Part shown: positions 9,788-18,889 of the stretch, piece by piece
Numbering within the stretch: position 1 is the stretch's first letter
Layout of the letters: every line of letters begins with the position of its first letter
NCBI RefSeq assembly: GCF_944324505.1
Contig: NZ_CALUWO010000002.1
Span: 186,001-250,000 of the forward strand
Direction of reading: 5' to 3'
Source of the DNA: an uncultured Desulfovibrio sp.
GTDB lineage: Bacteria > Desulfobacterota > Desulfovibrionia > Desulfovibrionales > Desulfovibrionaceae
DNA length: 64,000 nucleotides
The notes under the pieces: model-generated
Databases searched by the model: none
Told to the model about the DNA's origin: nothing
The model's input: the letters and a program-made list of their open reading frames with translations, nothing else
Position numbers and translations under genes: made by a program

Positions 9788-11125
9788 ATGCCCATGACTG
9801 ACAACGCTCCTGCCCCCCTTTCGGACGCTGCCGCCAGGGGCGGCCGCTCCTTCCGCCTGGTCTGTGCCCCGGAGATCATGCCCCGTGTGGAAGCCCTGCT
9901 GCATGCCCAGGGTTATGTCTTCGCGCCCGAACCCTTTTCCCCCTTCTGCCGGCGGCTGCTGTACGAGCCGCGCCCCCTGGGGTCCTCTCTGGCGGCCTTT
10001 TTCGGCTATGTCTACATCCAGGACCGCTCGTCCATGCTGCCCCCGCTGGCCCTGGCTCCCCAGGCGGGGCAGAGTGTGCTGGACATGTGCGCCAGCCCCG
10101 GCAGCAAGACGGGCTTCCTGGGGCAGCTGGTGGGACCAGCGGGCTTTGTGCTGGGCAATGAACCGTCCCGGGCGCGCCTGGCCACCCTGCGGGCCAATAT
10201 GCAGGCCTGCAACCTGCTCCACATCGGCACCTGCACCTACGAGGGCCAGCATCTGCCCCTCCGTGCCGGCAGCTGGGACTGCATCCAGCTGGACCCGCCC
10301 TGCTCCGGCTGGGGAACGGTGGAAAAGAATCCCCGCGTCATGGAACTGTGGCAGGGCGACAAGCTGAATACGCTCATCACCCTGCAACGCCGCCTGCTGC
10401 GCATGGCCTGCCGGCTGCTGGCGCCTGGCGGCTGCGTGGTCTACTCCACCTGCACCACCAATACGGCGGAAAACGAGGAACAGGTCCGCTATGCCGAGGC
10501 GGAGCTGGGCCTTGTCCGCGAGCCGCTGACCCCCTTTCCCGGTTTTGTATGGGAAGAGCGCCCCGGCGGCGAAGGCACCCTGCGGGTGGACGGCCAGAAA
10601 TCCGCCGCCCAGGGCTTTTACCTGGCCCGGCTGCGCAAGCCCGCGGATGCCCCGGCAGCGGAGGACATGCCGCCGGACAGTCCGGCCCCAGCCCTCGGCA
10701 AAGGACGACAGCGGCAGCACCGGGCAAGCGCCCACGTGCTGCCCGGGGAGGCCCTGGCCGGTCCCTGCTGCGACCCGTCCCTGCTGCCGCCCGGCAGGGC
10801 CGTGCTCTTTGGCGATCAGGTGCGCTTCATTCCCGAGGATGCCCCCCGGCTGCTGCCCGAGGACATCATCTGGCAGGGGGGCCTGCTGGGCAAGTTCAGC
10901 GGCGGGCGGCTGATTTCTGCCCCGCGCCTGCGCGTTCTGCTGCCCCGGCAGCCGCAGGAGGGCACCGCCCTTGTGCTCGACGATGTGCAGGATATTGCGG
11001 CCCTGCTCTGCGGCCAGAGCCGCCAGACGGGACTGTCCGGACGCGAGGCCGCCCTGTGGTGGCGCGATCTGCCCCTGGGGCGCATTGCCCTCAAGCAGGG
11101 CCGCGCCGTGGCATCCTTCAGCTGA
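9788..11125 (+). CDS. RsmB/RsmF (NOL1/NOP2/Sun) family RNA (cytosine-5)-methyltransferase
   Basis: 445-residue SAM-dependent enzyme predicted to methylate a cytosine in rRNA. The SAM-binding loop is CASPGSKTGFLGQL (near residue 102). Motif IV, LDPPCSGWG, carries one catalytic Cys and motif VI, VYSTCTT, the second. A C-terminal PUA-like region (about residues 330-445) resembles that of RsmF (RNA cytosine methylase acting on 16S rRNA), separated from the catalytic domain by an Ala/Pro linker. Start at 9788 with GGGAGAGG upstream; the ATG at 9794 is a possible alternative. Confidence 0.9.
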   Translation: MPMTDNAPAPLSDAAARGGRSFRLVCAPEIMPRVEALLHAQGYVFAPEPFSPFCRRLLYEPRPLGSSLAAFFGYVYIQDRSSMLPPLALAPQAGQSVLDMCASPGSKTGFLGQLVGPAGFVLGNEPSRARLATLRANMQACNLLHIGTCTYEGQHLPLRAGSWDCIQLDPPCSGWGTVEKNPRVMELWQGDKLNTLITLQRRLLRMACRLLAPGGCVVYSTCTTNTAENEEQVRYAEAELGLVREPLTPFPGFVWEERPGGEGTLRVDGQKSAAQGFYLARLRKPADAPAAEDMPPDSPAPALGKGRQRQHRASAHVLPGEALAGPCCDPSLLPPGRAVLFGDQVRFIPEDAPRLLPEDIIWQGGLLGKFSGGRLISAPRLRVLLPRQPQEGTALVLDDVQDIAALLCGQSRQTGLSGREAALWWRDLPLGRIALKQGRAVASFS

Positions 11126-11196
11126 CACGCCCCGGCCGCCACGACACCGCAACAGCATGGCGCCGCACAAAGGCGGGACGCCCCCCGCCGCACGGC

Positions 11197-11481
11197 TCAG
11201 GCATGCCCCGCCAGCAGGGGCATGAGGCCCTCGTGCGCCGTGCTGACGCGGAATATCTGCACGGAATACAGACTGGCCGGCCGGCAGATGGGGCAGCCGT
11301 CGGTGAGCAGCACACAGGACGGCGTCAGCTCCAGCGGATCCACCCCGGCCTGGGCCAGCAGACGGGTCATGCGCCCCGGTTCCCAGACAATGGGGGCGCC
11401 GCAGTGGCCGCACTCCACATAGAGCAGCTCCGGGTCCATGGCCCGGGGAAGCACAGGGTCCGGCACGCAAAACCAGTGCAC
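11197..11481 (-). CDS. Small conserved-looking zinc-ribbon-like protein, function unknown
   Basis: 94 residues from the GTG at 11481. The supportable part contains YVECGHCGAPIVWEPGR and later TDGCPICRP, two CxxC pairs that could bind one zinc. The start is uncertain: the frame is open to 11658, which would overlap the divergent mutL start and adds an Arg-rich, non-domain N-terminus; the ATG at 11439 gives an 80-residue protein that keeps both CxxC pairs. A GGGAGG motif sits too close (2 nt) to the GTG to be convincing. Convergent with the RNA methyltransferase, divergent from mutL. Confidence 0.55.
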   Translation of the reverse strand: MHWFCVPDPVLPRAMDPELLYVECGHCGAPIVWEPGRMTRLLAQAGVDPLELTPSCVLLTDGCPICRPASLYSVQIFRVSTAHEGLMPLLAGHA

Positions 11482-11640
11482 GGCCTCCCTGCGCCGCCGG
11501 CCCAGGGATGGCAGACGCCGCCACGGCGCATGACGACGCCCCAGCAGATGCCTGCCTGCGGCACGGCTGCCCGTAACCGCGGCACGGATCAGCCCGCGGG
11601 CCGGCTTGCGCTGGCCGGTTCTGCCGGATAAACTGCCTGC

Positions 11641-13725
11641 ATGTCTCAATCTTCTCATATTCGTCTCTTACCGCCTGCGTTACGCAATCAGATCGCCGCC
11701 GGAGAAGTGGTGGAACGCCCGGCCAGCGTGGTCAAGGAACTGGTGGAAAACAGCCTCGATGCCGGCGCCCGGCATATCGAGGTTACCCTGGAAAACGGGG
11801 GGCAGAGCCTCATCCGCGTGCAGGACGACGGGGCGGGCATTGCCGCCGGGGAGCTGGAACTGGCCATCACCCGGCACGCCACCAGCAAGATCGCCAGCAT
11901 GGATGATCTGGAGCATGTGCGCTCCTACGGCTTCCGGGGCGAGGCCCTGCCCAGCATTGCCTCGGTCTCGCGCTTTCGCATGACGTCCATACCGCGGGAT
12001 GCCGGCGCGCAGGACACGGCCCACTGCGTCACGGTGGAACACGGTCAGCTTCAGGCAGCCCGTCCGGCGGCCCTGCCGCGCGGCACGCTGGTGGAAGTGC
12101 GCGACCTCTTTGCCAGCGTACCGGCCCGGCTCAAATTTCTCAAATCCCCGGCCACGGAGCTGAAACGCGCCCAGGAATGGCTCACCCGCCTGGCCCTGGC
12201 CCGCACGGACGTGGGCTTTCGCTTCTGCGCCGGAGAACGTGAGGTCCTGCGCTTTCTGCCCGGCCAGACCCTGCTGCAACGCCTGGAACAGCTCTGGCCG
12301 CGCCTGGTCACAACGGCCCTGCGGCCCTTTGATGCCACCCGCCACGGCATCCGGGCACACGGCGTGGCCGCCCTGCCCGAAGTGAGCCAGCAGCGCGGGG
12401 ACCGCATCCTGCTCTATGTCAATGGCCGCTCCGTCACGGACAGGCGCCTCATGGCCGCTGTGCGTGAGGCCTACAAGGGACGCCTGACCAGCCGGGACTA
12501 TCCGCAGGTGGTGCTTTTTGTGGAGCTGGATCCCGCCGAAGTGGATGTCAATGTCCACCCGGCCAAGAGCGAAGTGCGCTTCCGTGACGAATCCGCCGTC
12601 TTTTCCGCTGTTCTGCACGCCATCCAGGGATCGCTCAACACCGCCCTGGGGCAGGTGCTGGATCAGGCGGAAGCCGATCTGCGGCAAGCATCTTCCCCCG
12701 GCGAGCCGCAGGAACAATACACGCTTGCCCCACAGCAGGCAACGCCAGCCCCCCGTCATCCCCGCGGCTTCTGGGGCACGGTGGACAGCCCTCCCCTGCT
12801 GCGCCAGCGCCCGTACAACGAGGACAGCCCGCCGGAAAGTTCCTGGCAGATATACCGGCAGGGCGGACTGGCCGAGGACGACGCCCCCTACGGCCCGGAC
12901 TCCGGCAGCACCGCCCCGGCAGCGCTCCTGCCCGACGCCACGACGCCGGTCCCGGACACGCCGGAGGCCCCTGCTGCCTGCCCTGCGCCGGACGCCCGCC
13001 TGGCGCCGGAAGTCTTTGCGCCCACCCCGCCGCCTGCCGCACAGTCTCCAGAGCGCGGCCCCGCCGCATCGCCTGCGCAGGCCCCCTTCCCCGCCGTGCC
13101 GGACAGCACTTCTCCGGAATCTGTCCCGCCGCCGGATACGCCCCTGCCCGGCAGCGCCGCAGAGGAGCGCCCCTGCATCGGCGGCCTGACCTATCTGGGC
13201 CAGGTGGCCCTGACCTATCTGGTGCTGCGGGACGAAAGCGGCGCCCTGCTGCTGCTGGACCAGCATGCCGCCCACGAGCGCGTGCTTTACGAGCGTCTGG
13301 CCCGCGGCCTTTTTGGCGGAACGGGCCAGTGCCTGGCCCTGCCCCTGGAACTGGACCTGCACCCTGCGGAAGAAGAACGCCTGCTGGAACTGCATCAGCG
13401 CCTGTGTTCCCTGGGCTTTGCGCTGCACGCCACAGGGGGCCGTCTGGTGGTGCACAGCATCCCGCCCAGCCTCAGCCGGGCCGAGGCCAGGGATTTTCTG
13501 CGCGAGGCCCTTGCCGGACGCCGGGACGATCTGTCCGCCATGTTCATTTCCCTGTCCTGCAAAAGCGCCATCAAGGCCGGGCAGCGCCTGACGGATGACG
13601 AGGCCGCCGGCCTGGTGCAGCAGTGGCTTCAGACGCCGCAGCGCCAGTACTGCCCCCACGGGCGCCCCGCCGTGCTGCGCTGGGACGCTGCCGCCCTGGA
13701 GCATCTCTTCAAGCGCCGGCAGTAA
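11641..13725 (+). CDS. mutL: DNA mismatch repair protein MutL (endonuclease type)
   Basis: 694-residue mismatch-repair mediator. The N-terminal GHKL ATPase has NSLDAGA, DDGAGI and GFRGEALPSIASV (residues about 35-105). A Pro/Ala-rich linker of some 160 residues (about 350-515) follows. The C-terminal dimerisation domain contains DQHAAHERVLYE, matching DQHA(x2)E(x4)E, and ends with CPHGRP. The last two motifs mark MutL proteins with latent endonuclease activity, as expected in bacteria lacking MutH. The ATG at 11641 directly precedes the ATPase domain; the ribosome site is weak. No mutS in the window. Confidence 0.97.
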   Translation: MSQSSHIRLLPPALRNQIAAGEVVERPASVVKELVENSLDAGARHIEVTLENGGQSLIRVQDDGAGIAAGELELAITRHATSKIASMDDLEHVRSYGFRGEALPSIASVSRFRMTSIPRDAGAQDTAHCVTVEHGQLQAARPAALPRGTLVEVRDLFASVPARLKFLKSPATELKRAQEWLTRLALARTDVGFRFCAGEREVLRFLPGQTLLQRLEQLWPRLVTTALRPFDATRHGIRAHGVAALPEVSQQRGDRILLYVNGRSVTDRRLMAAVREAYKGRLTSRDYPQVVLFVELDPAEVDVNVHPAKSEVRFRDESAVFSAVLHAIQGSLNTALGQVLDQAEADLRQASSPGEPQEQYTLAPQQATPAPRHPRGFWGTVDSPPLLRQRPYNEDSPPESSWQIYRQGGLAEDDAPYGPDSGSTAPAALLPDATTPVPDTPEAPAACPAPDARLAPEVFAPTPPPAAQSPERGPAASPAQAPFPAVPDSTSPESVPPPDTPLPGSAAEERPCIGGLTYLGQVALTYLVLRDESGALLLLDQHAAHERVLYERLARGLFGGTGQCLALPLELDLHPAEEERLLELHQRLCSLGFALHATGGRLVVHSIPPSLSRAEARDFLREALAGRRDDLSAMFISLSCKSAIKAGQRLTDDEAAGLVQQWLQTPQRQYCPHGRPAVLRWDAAALEHLFKRRQ

Positions 13726-13790
13726 GACCGTCGGCAAACGGCGGACAGCCCCGCCCGCAGCAGGCGGCGGCCGCTCCCGGCGCCCCGGCA

Positions 13791-14135
13791 TCAATGCCCG
13801 GAATAGTCCAGAACATTGTTCAGGGGCGCGGACGAGGACACGATGCGCCCCTGCACAAAGCGATGCCGCCTCATGCGCCAGTTTTCGAGGTCCAGATAGT
13901 CCAGCTTGCCCTGCATGTCCGGGCCAAGGTGCTGCCGCAGGGCAGCCAGCACCTCCTCTTCAGGAAAATACACGCCCTCAAAGGAGATGCGGTCCATATC
14001 GCCCTCGCGGCACAGTACGGCCTCGCTGGGGTCATCGGCCAGAGCGCCGGCCAACGCCTGTTCCAGGGCCGCATGAAGGGCCTCTGTCACGGGATAGACG
14101 TGGCCATAAACCTTGCACAGAGGATCACGGGGCAT
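13791..14135 (-). CDS. Conserved hypothetical protein
   Basis: 114 residues, acidic, soluble, without signal peptide or membrane segment and with no motif I recognise. Codon use matches the neighbours and the ATG at 14135 has a strong GGGAGG site 6 nt upstream, which supports a real gene. It follows the lipoprotein gene but is separated from it by a terminator at 14165-14192. Confidence 0.72.
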   Translation of the reverse strand: MPRDPLCKVYGHVYPVTEALHAALEQALAGALADDPSEAVLCREGDMDRISFEGVYFPEEEVLAALRQHLGPDMQGKLDYLDLENWRMRRHRFVQGRIVSSSAPLNNVLDYSGH

Positions 14136-14164
14136 GGCATGCCTCCCGGGCGGCCGGGCCGCCC

Positions 14165-14192
14165 AAAAAATGTGCCCCGGAAAACCGGGGCA
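14165..14192 (-). terminator. Terminator of the lipoprotein gene
   Basis: TGCCCCGG (14173-14180) pairs with CCGGGGCA (14185-14192) over a 4-nt loop. On the minus strand the stem is followed by CA and then six T (complement of 14165-14170). Confidence 0.85.
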
Positions 14193-14223
14193 GCAGAAAA
14201 CGTCACCTGTGGGACGCGGGCGA

Positions 14224-14805
14224 CTAGTTCTTCACAAAATTCATGATCTTCTGTCCCATGGGCCGGATAAGCTCACGCAGCGTGGAACTCATGACATCCT
14301 TGGCCACATCGCTGCTGGGCAGCGACTTGTAGGTCTGGCCGGCATTGAGGGTCTCCACCCCGGACTTGCGCCCGTTGCGGCTGACCACCTGGAAGGACGC
14401 CTGCATGCTGCTGATCAGCTCGGTGGAGGACATTTCCTTGAGCCAGGCCTTCTGCAGGCTGCCGGTCACGATATAGTCCGGATTGCCGCTGCGGGCCTGG
14501 TCGGCATTCTGGGCATAGGTCACCTGCAGACCGTCGCGGCGCAGCTCGTCGGCCAGGGACTGCCCCACCCACTGGGCGGCATTCTGGCTGCCGATGAAGG
14601 CCGTGCCGTCGCGGCGCACGCCCAGGTCCTGGGAATCGCGTTTGTCGGCAAAGGCCACCACGCTCACGCGGGGGGCATTGGGGGCGGGCAGCACCGTGCT
14701 GGGCACGCCGGGCGTCACCAGCGGCACCGTATTGCTGGGACCGCAGGCAGTCAGGGCCAGACCGGCAAAAAGCAGCATGACAAGAGCGGAAATTCGGGAA
14801 AGCAT
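14224..14805 (-). CDS. YajG-like outer-membrane lipoprotein
   Basis: 193-residue precursor with a lipobox LALTAC, the modified Cys being residue 21. The mature part has RVSVVAFADKRDSQDLG, a stretch like that of YajG/DUF4810-type periplasmic lipoproteins, and a predicted alpha/beta fold without membrane segments. The residue after the Cys is Gly, not Asp, so outer-membrane sorting is expected. The ATG at 14805 has TGAGGATG upstream. Exact role unknown. Confidence 0.8.
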   Translation of the reverse strand: MLSRISALVMLLFAGLALTACGPSNTVPLVTPGVPSTVLPAPNAPRVSVVAFADKRDSQDLGVRRDGTAFIGSQNAAQWVGQSLADELRRDGLQVTYAQNADQARSGNPDYIVTGSLQKAWLKEMSSTELISSMQASFQVVSRNGRKSGVETLNAGQTYKSLPSSDVAKDVMSSTLRELIRPMGQKIMNFVKN

Positions 14806-14983
14806 GGGGCATCCTCACAAATCGTTTGAAAAAGGCGGACAAAAAAGCGCCCCGCCCCGCACGGCCCTGTGGAAACATGCCTCACAGCGTGCGACAGCCG
14901 GGGTACTGGTCATCCCTCGTGACAGGGAAGCGGTGCTGACAATAGCACGGTTTCTCTGAAAAAATATAGCGAAAAACCGTGTC

Positions 14984-15012
14984 TTGCAAGGCATTATGCC
15001 CCGTGGTAGCCT
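14984..15012 (+). promoter_or_regulatory. Candidate promoter of serS
   Basis: TTGCAA (14984-14989), 17-bp spacer, TAGCCT (15007-15012). Start near 15019 would give a leader of about 26 nt. Both boxes are only partial matches, so this is tentative. Confidence 0.35.
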
Positions 15013-15044
15013 GATGCCCACAAATTTTCCAAGCGGGAGTTTTC

Positions 15045-16322
15045 ATGATCGATCTCAAACTGGTGCAAAAACAGCCCGACATCCTGGCCAAGGCCCTTGC
15101 CGACCGCCAGTCGAGCCTGAGCGTGGATGATTTTCTGGCCCTCGACGGTCGCCGTCGCGCGCTGCTGGCCGAAGTGGAAACCCTGAAGAATCAGCGCAAT
15201 GTGGCGTCCAGCCAGGTAGCGGCCCTCAAGCGCGAGGGCAAGGATGCCTCCGCCATGCTGGCAGAGCTGGGCGCCCTTGCCGAGCGCATCAAGACCCTGG
15301 ATGTGCAGACCGCCGAGGCCAAGGCCGCCGTGGAGGAATGGCTCATGGGCGTGCCCAATATCCCCGACGTGAGCACCCCCGTGGGCAAGGACGAGTCCGA
15401 AAACGTGGAAGTCATGCGCTGGGGCGAGCCGCGCCATTTCGACTTTCCGGTCAAGGAGCACTGGCAGCTGGGCACGGAGCTGGGCGGCCTGGACTTTGAA
15501 CGCGCCACGCGCCTGGCCGGCAGCCGCTTTTCCCTGTCCATCGGCTGGGCGGCCCGTCTGGACCGGGCGCTGGTCAACTTCTTTCTGGATGAACATGTGA
15601 AGCATGAGGGCTATATCGAGGTCTGCCCGCCCTTCATGGTCAACCGCGCCACCATGACCGGCACGGGCCAGCTGCCCAAATTTGAAGAAGACCTCTTCAA
15701 GATGCCGGACTGGGGCTATTATCTCATCCCCACCGCCGAAGTGCCCCTGACCAACCTGCACGCCGGCGAAGTGCTGGACGAAAGCGACCTGCCCCGCGCC
15801 TACTGCGCGGCCACCCCCTGCTTCCGCTCCGAGGCCGGCTCCGCGGGCAAGGATACGCGCGGCCTCATCCGCCTGCATCAGTTCACCAAGGTGGAAATGG
15901 TGCGCTTCTCCCACCCCGACGACAGCTTCCACCAGCTGGACATCATGGTGGGGCATGCCCGCAACCTGCTGGAAAAGCTGGAGCTGCCCTATCGGGTCAT
16001 TGCCCTGTGCACCGGCGACCTGGGCTTTGGCGCGGCCAAGACCTTTGACCTTGAGGTCTGGCTGCCTGCCCAGAAGACCTATCGCGAAATCTCGTCCTGC
16101 TCCAACTGCGTGGACTTCCAGGCCCGCCGGGCAGACATCCGCTTCAAGCCCAAGGGCGGCAAAAGCGCCTATCTGCATACCCTCAACGGTTCCGGCCTGC
16201 CCACGGGACGCACCACGGCCGCCATTCTGGAAAACGGCCAGCAGAAGGACGGCAGCATCGTGCTGCCCAAGGTCCTTGTGCCCTATATGGACGGTGTGGA
16301 AGTCATCGAACCGCGCCGCTAG
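15045..16322 (+). CDS. serS: Seryl-tRNA synthetase
   Basis: 425-residue class II aminoacyl-tRNA synthetase. An N-terminal antiparallel coiled coil (residues about 28-100, rich in Glu/Lys/Ala) binds the long variable arm of tRNA-Ser. Catalytic motif 2 is [22 protein letters not shown] and motif 3 is [16 protein letters not shown], both standard. ATG at 15045 with GGGAG upstream. Terminated at 16351-16375. Confidence 0.98.
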   Translation: MIDLKLVQKQPDILAKALADRQSSLSVDDFLALDGRRRALLAEVETLKNQRNVASSQVAALKREGKDASAMLAELGALAERIKTLDVQTAEAKAAVEEWLMGVPNIPDVSTPVGKDESENVEVMRWGEPRHFDFPVKEHWQLGTELGGLDFERATRLAGSRFSLSIGWAARLDRALVNFFLDEHVKHEGYIEVCPPFMVNRATMTGTGQLPKFEEDLFKMPDWGYYLIPTAEVPLTNLHAGEVLDESDLPRAYCAATPCFRSEAGSAGKDTRGLIRLHQFTKVEMVRFSHPDDSFHQLDIMVGHARNLLEKLELPYRVIALCTGDLGFGAAKTFDLEVWLPAQKTYREISSCSNCVDFQARRADIRFKPKGGKSAYLHTLNGSGLPTGRTTAAILENGQQKDGSIVLPKVLVPYMDGVEVIEPRR

Positions 16323-16350
16323 GCGCCTTCTGCGCATCCGCATCCTGTAC

Positions 16351-16375
16351 AGGGGGGCACATGCCCCCCTTTTTT
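16351..16375 (+). terminator. Terminator of serS
   Basis: AGGGGGGCA (16351-16359) pairs with TGCCCCCCT (16362-16370), followed by five more T. It lies 28 bp after the serS stop. Confidence 0.9.
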
Positions 16376-16547
16376 GTTGCCCCGGGCGCGGCATGCCGCA
16401 GCATATGCCGCGGCCGGCAGGGATGTTTTGCCCTATGCGTTGACGCCTGCCCCGCGTCTCTCACCCCGGCGTACCTCCCCGGCGCTGACGGCAACGACCG
16501 TCTTGCCGCGCAGGTCAGGAAATGCCGTGTGCCGGTGAATGGCGCTC

Positions 16548-16577
16548 TTGACAATTAGTTCGATATCGAACTATTTT
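16548..16577 (+). promoter_or_regulatory. Promoter of the marR-cupin gene, apparently producing a leaderless mRNA
   Basis: Consensus TTGACA at 16548-16553, then an 18-bp spacer to TATTTT at 16572-16577 (or 17 bp to CTATTT). The expected transcript start is at or within a few bases of the ATG at 16584, and no ribosome site lies before that ATG. Confidence 0.7.
16556..16573. promoter_or_regulatory. 18-bp perfect palindrome, predicted MarR operator
   Basis: TAGTTCGATATCGAACTA is its own reverse complement and fills the space between the -35 and -10 boxes of the marR promoter. A MarR dimer bound here would block RNA polymerase, so autorepression is expected. No second copy was seen in the window. 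Confidence 0.8.
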
Positions 16578-16583
16578 CAACAC

Positions 16584-17459
16584 ATGCGCTACCGTCAGCT
16601 TTTTTCCTATGCCAGCCGCCTGCGCACCCTGGGCAACGAGATTATTCTTGCCGGTCTGCGCCGGCACGGCGTGGTGGGCATTGTGCCCAGCCACGGCGAC
16701 ATTCTGCACATCCTGCTGCATGACGGAAGCTGCACCATGAGCGAACTGGCCCGCCGCATCGGGCGCACCCGGTCCACGGTCACGGCGCTGGTGCGCAAAC
16801 TGGAACAGGCAGGCTATGTACAGCAGCTGACTGATACCAGCGATGGCCGGGGCCGGCGCGTGCTTCTCACCCCGCAGGGACGGGCGCTCCAGCCGGTCTT
16901 TGCGCAGATATCCGCCGACCTGGCCGCCCTGGTGTCCCGGCGTCTGACGGATGACGAGGCGGCGCAGCTGGAACGCCTTCTGGCCAAATGCCTGCAATCA
17001 CCGGATGCCGACGAAGCGCCGCAGCCCTCTCCGGCGGCTGCGCACACCACATCCCCTACCCAAAGGAGGGTATCCATGAGCAACTACCGTACCGCGCATA
17101 TTGATCTTCAGGCCAGCCGCACGGAACTGCACGACCTGTTGCAGCTGACAGGCTGTGAAGTTTCCTGCAACACCCTGCCCAAGGGCGCCAGCATTCCCTT
17201 TGTGCATGCGCACAAGCACAATGAAGAACTGTATATCATTCTCGACGGAGCCGGCACGCTCTTTGTGGATGGTCAGGAAATGCCCATCAGCAAGGGCGAC
17301 TGCATCCGCATTGATCCGGCCGGCATGCGCTGCCTCTGTGCCTCGCCGGAACAGGCCCTGCACTATCTCTGCATCCAGACCAAAGCCGGCAGCCTGGAAG
17401 GCTACACCATGACCGACGGCCTCATGCCTGCGGATGCGGCCAAGCCCAGCTGGCTCTAG
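16584..17459 (+). CDS. MarR-family regulator fused in frame to a cupin-domain protein
   Basis: 291 residues. Residues about 1-150 are a MarR winged helix (SHGDILHILLHDG, then SELARRIGRTRSTVTALVRKLE and the wing DGRGRRVLLT). Residues 165-291 are a single-domain cupin (FVHAHKHNEELYIILDGAG, with the metal-ligand His/Glu pattern). The two are joined without a stop by an Ala/Pro/Ser linker. Codon 165 is an ATG (17076) preceded at 5-6 nt by a near-perfect AAAGGAGG, so a separate cupin of 127 residues is probably also made. Start at 16584 is chosen because the upstream in-frame ATG (16539) lies ahead of the promoter. The palindrome suggests autoregulation. Ligand unknown. Confidence 0.85.
   Translation: MRYRQLFSYASRLRTLGNEIILAGLRRHGVVGIVPSHGDILHILLHDGSCTMSELARRIGRTRSTVTALVRKLEQAGYVQQLTDTSDGRGRRVLLTPQGRALQPVFAQISADLAALVSRRLTDDEAAQLERLLAKCLQSPDADEAPQPSPAAAHTTSPTQRRVSMSNYRTAHIDLQASRTELHDLLQLTGCEVSCNTLPKGASIPFVHAHKHNEELYIILDGAGTLFVDGQEMPISKGDCIRIDPAGMRCLCASPEQALHYLCIQTKAGSLEGYTMTDGLMPADAAKPSWL
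17062..17078 (+). promoter_or_regulatory. Internal ribosome-binding site and start codon for the cupin half
   Basis: AAAGGAGG (17062-17069) then GTATCC and ATG at 17076, inside the marR-cupin reading frame. This is a stronger site than that of most genes in the window and decides that the cupin can be translated alone. Confidence 0.75.
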
Positions 17460-17624
17460 CCCCGGAGCGCCAGCGCATACCATCCGCGAAAAGCCGCCTG
17501 CTCTGCAAGACGCCGGGAGAACAGGGACGCAGGACATCGACGTGCCACAAATGCCCTGTTCTCTCGGCATGGCCGTCCTGCAGAAAGCGCCGGGCAGACC
17601 GGGTAAGGGGGTAGAAATGAAAAA

Positions 17625-17667
17625 ACGCAGCGCACAGTCAAAAGGACTGCGCGCTGCGTGTGCTTTT
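17625..17667. terminator. Bidirectional terminator between convergent genes
   Basis: ACGCAGCGC-ACAGTC (17625-17639) pairs with GACTGC-GCGCTGCGT (17645-17659) with one mismatch. A T-run follows on the plus strand and an A-run precedes it, so it can serve both the marR-cupin gene and the minus-strand gene ending at 17687. Confidence 0.82.
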
Positions 17668-17686
17668 TTAAGGGTCTTGCCGTCGT

Positions 17687-18772
17687 CTACTGCACCGGTG
17701 CGGCCGGCGTTTCCTCGTCCACGGCGTCGGGGGCCTGCGGGTCAAAATCAATGACCCGGCCCTGCAACCAGACGTAGGCATCCACCTCGTCTCCCACCTG
17801 GGGTTCGTAGTTCCCCAGAACCATCCGGGAGGCAAACACCGGCAGCAGCATGGGCGGGCGGTTGTCAAAGGGGAAGCGCAGATACAGGATGGTGATGGGC
17901 ATCTTTTCCAGTTCCCCCTGCTGCACCCGCTCCACCTCGGCACGCAGCTGATATTCGCAGAAGCGGCGGCCGGGCATGATCATGCGGCGTCCCTTCATGC
18001 TTACCTTGAGCGGCGGCACATCCAGACGGCTCTTGCCGGGATTGTCGGCCAGCCAGCGCTCGGCATAGACTTCAAACTGCGGTCCGTGGGTAATGGTCAC
18101 ATCGTCCAGCAGGGCCTTGCGCAGCGCAAAGCACAGACCGGCCAGGGAAAAGGTGTGGGTAATGCCCGGCGTGAGGTCATCCTTGTCGCGCAGATAGAGC
18201 GGATCATAGAACCACATGGGATTCCTGCCCTCCATCATGCTCACGGCAACATCGGCGCCGCCGCCGTTTTCCCACGGCTGCACATCTTCCACGGTCAGGT
18301 CATTGGGCAGCCCTTCCAGCAGCGGCGTGGCGGAAAAGGGCTTCATCTGGCCCCCTTCCTCCTCGGCACGCATGAGCACGGCAGCACGCAGGGCCTGATC
18401 CTTGGGCCAGGCCATGAGCACATATTCCTTGCCGCTGCGCTTCCATTGCCAGGAGGGGCGCGTCCCCCCGTCATGCAGCACCGTGCCCACCACCTGCGGC
18501 ATGAGTGCCGCGGGATTCCGGCCCAGCACCACGGCCCAGGCATCACCCAGACCTTCCGCATGGGTACGATGGGTCCCCTTGACAAGGGCTTCCACTTCTT
18601 CGGGGGTCATGTCGGGATGTTCGGCATCCAGCGGTTCTAGCGCTTCCTGCCCGGAAGTGCCGGCCTGGGGAGCCTTGGCCGCCTTGGCGGCATCGGCCCC
18701 TGCCGTTCCGGCAGTTTTCCGACCTTTCTTCTGTTCCACGGGCTGTTCGGGCGTTTCCGTTTTCTTGGACAT
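17687..18772 (-). CDS. Conserved hypothetical protein, cytoplasmic
   Basis: 361 residues, no signal peptide, no membrane segment. A Lys/Ala-rich N-terminus (about residues 1-50) precedes a globular part with many Trp and Pro (RPSWQWKRSGKEYVLMAWPKD, WENGGGADVAV, GRRFCEYQLRAEVERV). The last 60 residues look like a small beta-barrel (LGNYEPQVGDEVDAYVWLQGRV). I do not recognise the family. The ATG at 18772 has AGGGGA upstream. It lies downstream of pnp on the same strand and may be cotranscribed. Confidence 0.8.
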   Translation of the reverse strand: MSKKTETPEQPVEQKKGRKTAGTAGADAAKAAKAPQAGTSGQEALEPLDAEHPDMTPEEVEALVKGTHRTHAEGLGDAWAVVLGRNPAALMPQVVGTVLHDGGTRPSWQWKRSGKEYVLMAWPKDQALRAAVLMRAEEEGGQMKPFSATPLLEGLPNDLTVEDVQPWENGGGADVAVSMMEGRNPMWFYDPLYLRDKDDLTPGITHTFSLAGLCFALRKALLDDVTITHGPQFEVYAERWLADNPGKSRLDVPPLKVSMKGRRMIMPGRRFCEYQLRAEVERVQQGELEKMPITILYLRFPFDNRPPMLLPVFASRMVLGNYEPQVGDEVDAYVWLQGRVIDFDPQAPDAVDEETPAAPVQ

Positions 18773-18889
18773 AGGGTCCCCTGCTTGTTTCCCCTCCCGC
18801 TGCGCTGGCGCAGGGCGCGCCGCGCACGGGAGTTTTCATTGCATGTCCTGCGGTCCGGGGACCGCATGGCGGCCCCGGCACATCACGAG

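Noticed and set aside
16539..16583. Upstream ATG at 16539 as start of the MarR fusion
   Set aside because: It lies ahead of the -35/-10 boxes and reads through the operator palindrome; no ribosome site.
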